6,308 nt of DNA from positions 1 to 6,308 of the forward strand of contig JADNEJ010000062.1 of the NCBI GenBank assembly GCA_016292295.1, read 5' to 3'. This DNA is from Candidatus Thiodictyon intracellulare. Lineage in GTDB: Bacteria > Pseudomonadota > Gammaproteobacteria > Chromatiales > Chromatiaceae. A program made the position numbers and the translations under genes. Below, piece by piece: positions 5,649-6,308 of the stretch (positions within the stretch are counted from its first letter, which is position 1; every line of letters starts with the position of its first letter). The notes under the pieces are model-generated. The model did not search any database, was not told the DNA's origin, and saw only the letters and a list, made by a program, of their open reading frames with translations.

Positions 5649-6155
5649 ATGACCAAGCGGCATATCCGCATCGACATCGCGACCCAGACGCTCACCCTGT
5701 TCGAGGGCGAGCGCATCCTCGTGCGCTATCTGGTCTCCACCGGCTTGAACGGCGCCGGTGAGTTGAACGGGAGCGGCTGCACCCCCCGCGGGCGGCACCG
5801 GGTGCGGCTGCGCATCGGTGCCGGCTGCCCGGTCGGCACCGTGTTTCGCGCCCGCCGCCCGACCGGCGAGGTTTACGGCCCGGAACTAGCCGCCGCCTAC
5901 ACGGACCGGGACTGGGTCCTCACCCGTATCCTCTGGCTCACCGGCTGCGAGCCCGGCCGCAACCGCGGCGGGCCTGTCGACACCCTGCGCCGCTTCATTT
6001 ACATCCACGGCTGCGCGGACACCGCCCCCTTGGGCGAACCCCGCTCCCACGGCTGTATCCGTATGCGCAACGCGGACCTGGTGGGACTCTTCGACCTCAC
6101 CCCGGTGGGAACCCCAGTCGAGATCCGTGACCGGGGATCACTACCATTATGTTAA
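5649..6155 (+). CDS. L,D-transpeptidase family protein (YkuD domain)
   Basis: The 168-residue product is a single YkuD domain. Enzymes of this fold form or exchange peptide cross-links in peptidoglycan through a cysteine acyl-enzyme. The N-terminal strands IRIDIATQTLTLFEGER and VRYLVSTG are typical of the domain. The catalytic block has H120-G121 followed by SHGCIRMRN (133-141), with Cys136 as nucleophile and Arg138 conserved; all key residues are present. GSGCTPRGRHRV (41-52) and ILTR-type and EPGRNRGG segments match a short, widely distributed subgroup (about 150-170 residues). There is no signal peptide, lipobox or membrane anchor, which is odd for an enzyme whose substrate is periplasmic. 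A cytoplasmic or alternative role, or non-classical export, is possible. It is 90 bp after the receiver gene with its own ribosome binding site and a repeat between them, so it need not belong to that operon. Confidence 0.88.
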   Translation: MTKRHIRIDIATQTLTLFEGERILVRYLVSTGLNGAGELNGSGCTPRGRHRVRLRIGAGCPVGTVFRARRPTGEVYGPELAAAYTDRDWVLTRILWLTGCEPGRNRGGPVDTLRRFIYIHGCADTAPLGEPRSHGCIRMRNADLVGLFDLTPVGTPVEIRDRGSLPLC

Positions 6156-6177
6156 GCGTCGCACTACCTTCTGGAGT

Positions 6178-6220
6178 CCAAAGCTTCAGCCTTGGAGGAG
6201 CGCCAAGGCTGAAGCCTTGG
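6178..6220. repeat. Long imperfect palindrome after the transpeptidase gene
   Basis: GCTTCAGCCTTGG (6183-6195) pairs perfectly with CCAAGGCTGAAGC (6203-6215) around a 7-base loop. Beyond one mismatch (A6182/C6216), four more pairs follow (CCAA region with TTGG). The right arm CCAAGGCTGAAGCCTTGG is itself nearly palindromic. It starts 22 bp after the stop codon. No T-run follows, so it could act as a bidirectional or processing hairpin, or be a REP-like mobile palindrome. Confidence 0.7.
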
Positions 6221-6237
6221 CCTGGCCCGGTAGCGTA

Positions 6238-6268
6238 GGAGCCTCGTTTTTGATGATCCGGAGGCTCC
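6238..6268 (+). promoter_or_regulatory. Hairpin that hides the ribosome binding site of the next gene
   Basis: GGAGCCTC (6238-6245) is exactly complementary to GAGGCTCC (6261-6268), with a 15-base T-rich loop between. The 3' arm contains GGAGG (6260-6264), the Shine-Dalgarno of ATG 6272. In a long read-through transcript the site would be paired. A transcript starting inside the hairpin would leave it free. This arrangement is common before transposase genes. Confidence 0.55.
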
Positions 6269-6271
6269 ACG

Positions 6272-6308
6272 ATGTCACTGTCACTCCCCGCCGCTGCCGA
6301 TCTGGCAC
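6272..6308 (+). CDS. Start of an unidentified gene, cut by the window edge
   Basis: ATG 6272 follows GGAGG by seven bases and opens a frame reading MSLSLPAAADLA with no stop before the window ends. Twelve codons are too few to name a family. The hidden ribosome binding site just upstream makes a transposase a reasonable guess, in keeping with the insertion-sequence remnant at the other end of the window, but nothing in the residues proves it. Confidence 0.45.
   Translation, partial: MSLSLPAAADLA

Overview
The window is GC-rich DNA. Its best-conserved gene is a close match to E. coli YqhA (UPF0114), and it carries remnants of a cobC-cobS cobalamin pair. I infer a gammaproteobacterium, possibly a purple sulfur bacterium (Chromatiaceae-like); the genus is a guess. 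The DNA looks accessory, with an insertion-sequence remnant, decayed genes, dispersed repeats and what may be the start of another mobile gene at the right edge.

Left part, minus strand, read right to left: yqhA (2243-1722, intact), a cobC-type phosphatase pseudogene (about 1620-1087, four internal stops and no start codon), a cobS pseudogene (about 1027-378, two internal stops, disturbed start, 3' end missing), then an IS1182-family transposase fragment (376 to beyond the left edge). The cobS remnant runs directly into the interior of the transposase gene. The 3' end of one and the 5' end of the other are both missing, so this is a deletion or rearrangement scar rather than a clean insertion.

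Middle: about 400 bp without a gene (2244-2646). It holds a hairpin, a degenerate dispersed repeat, a heptamer tandem array and two C7 tracts. After it come two plus-strand genes joined by an ATGA overlap. The first (2647-4068) is a membrane-anchored, divergent histidine kinase. The second (4065-5558) is a large cytoplasmic protein with an N-terminal receiver-like domain and an uncharacterised, mostly helical C-terminal part. That part contains R-N-W-A-S-H, which fits the Rx4-6H motif of HEPN ribonuclease domains. This pair is the most interesting item: a membrane sensor kinase that may control a receiver protein with an RNase/toxin-like output. The HEPN assignment is inference from one motif and its helical context.

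Right part: a short purine-rich repeat, then an intact L,D-transpeptidase-family (YkuD) gene (5649-6155) without a signal peptide. A strong hairpin follows. A second hairpin sequesters the ribosome binding site of a reading frame that leaves the window at its right edge.
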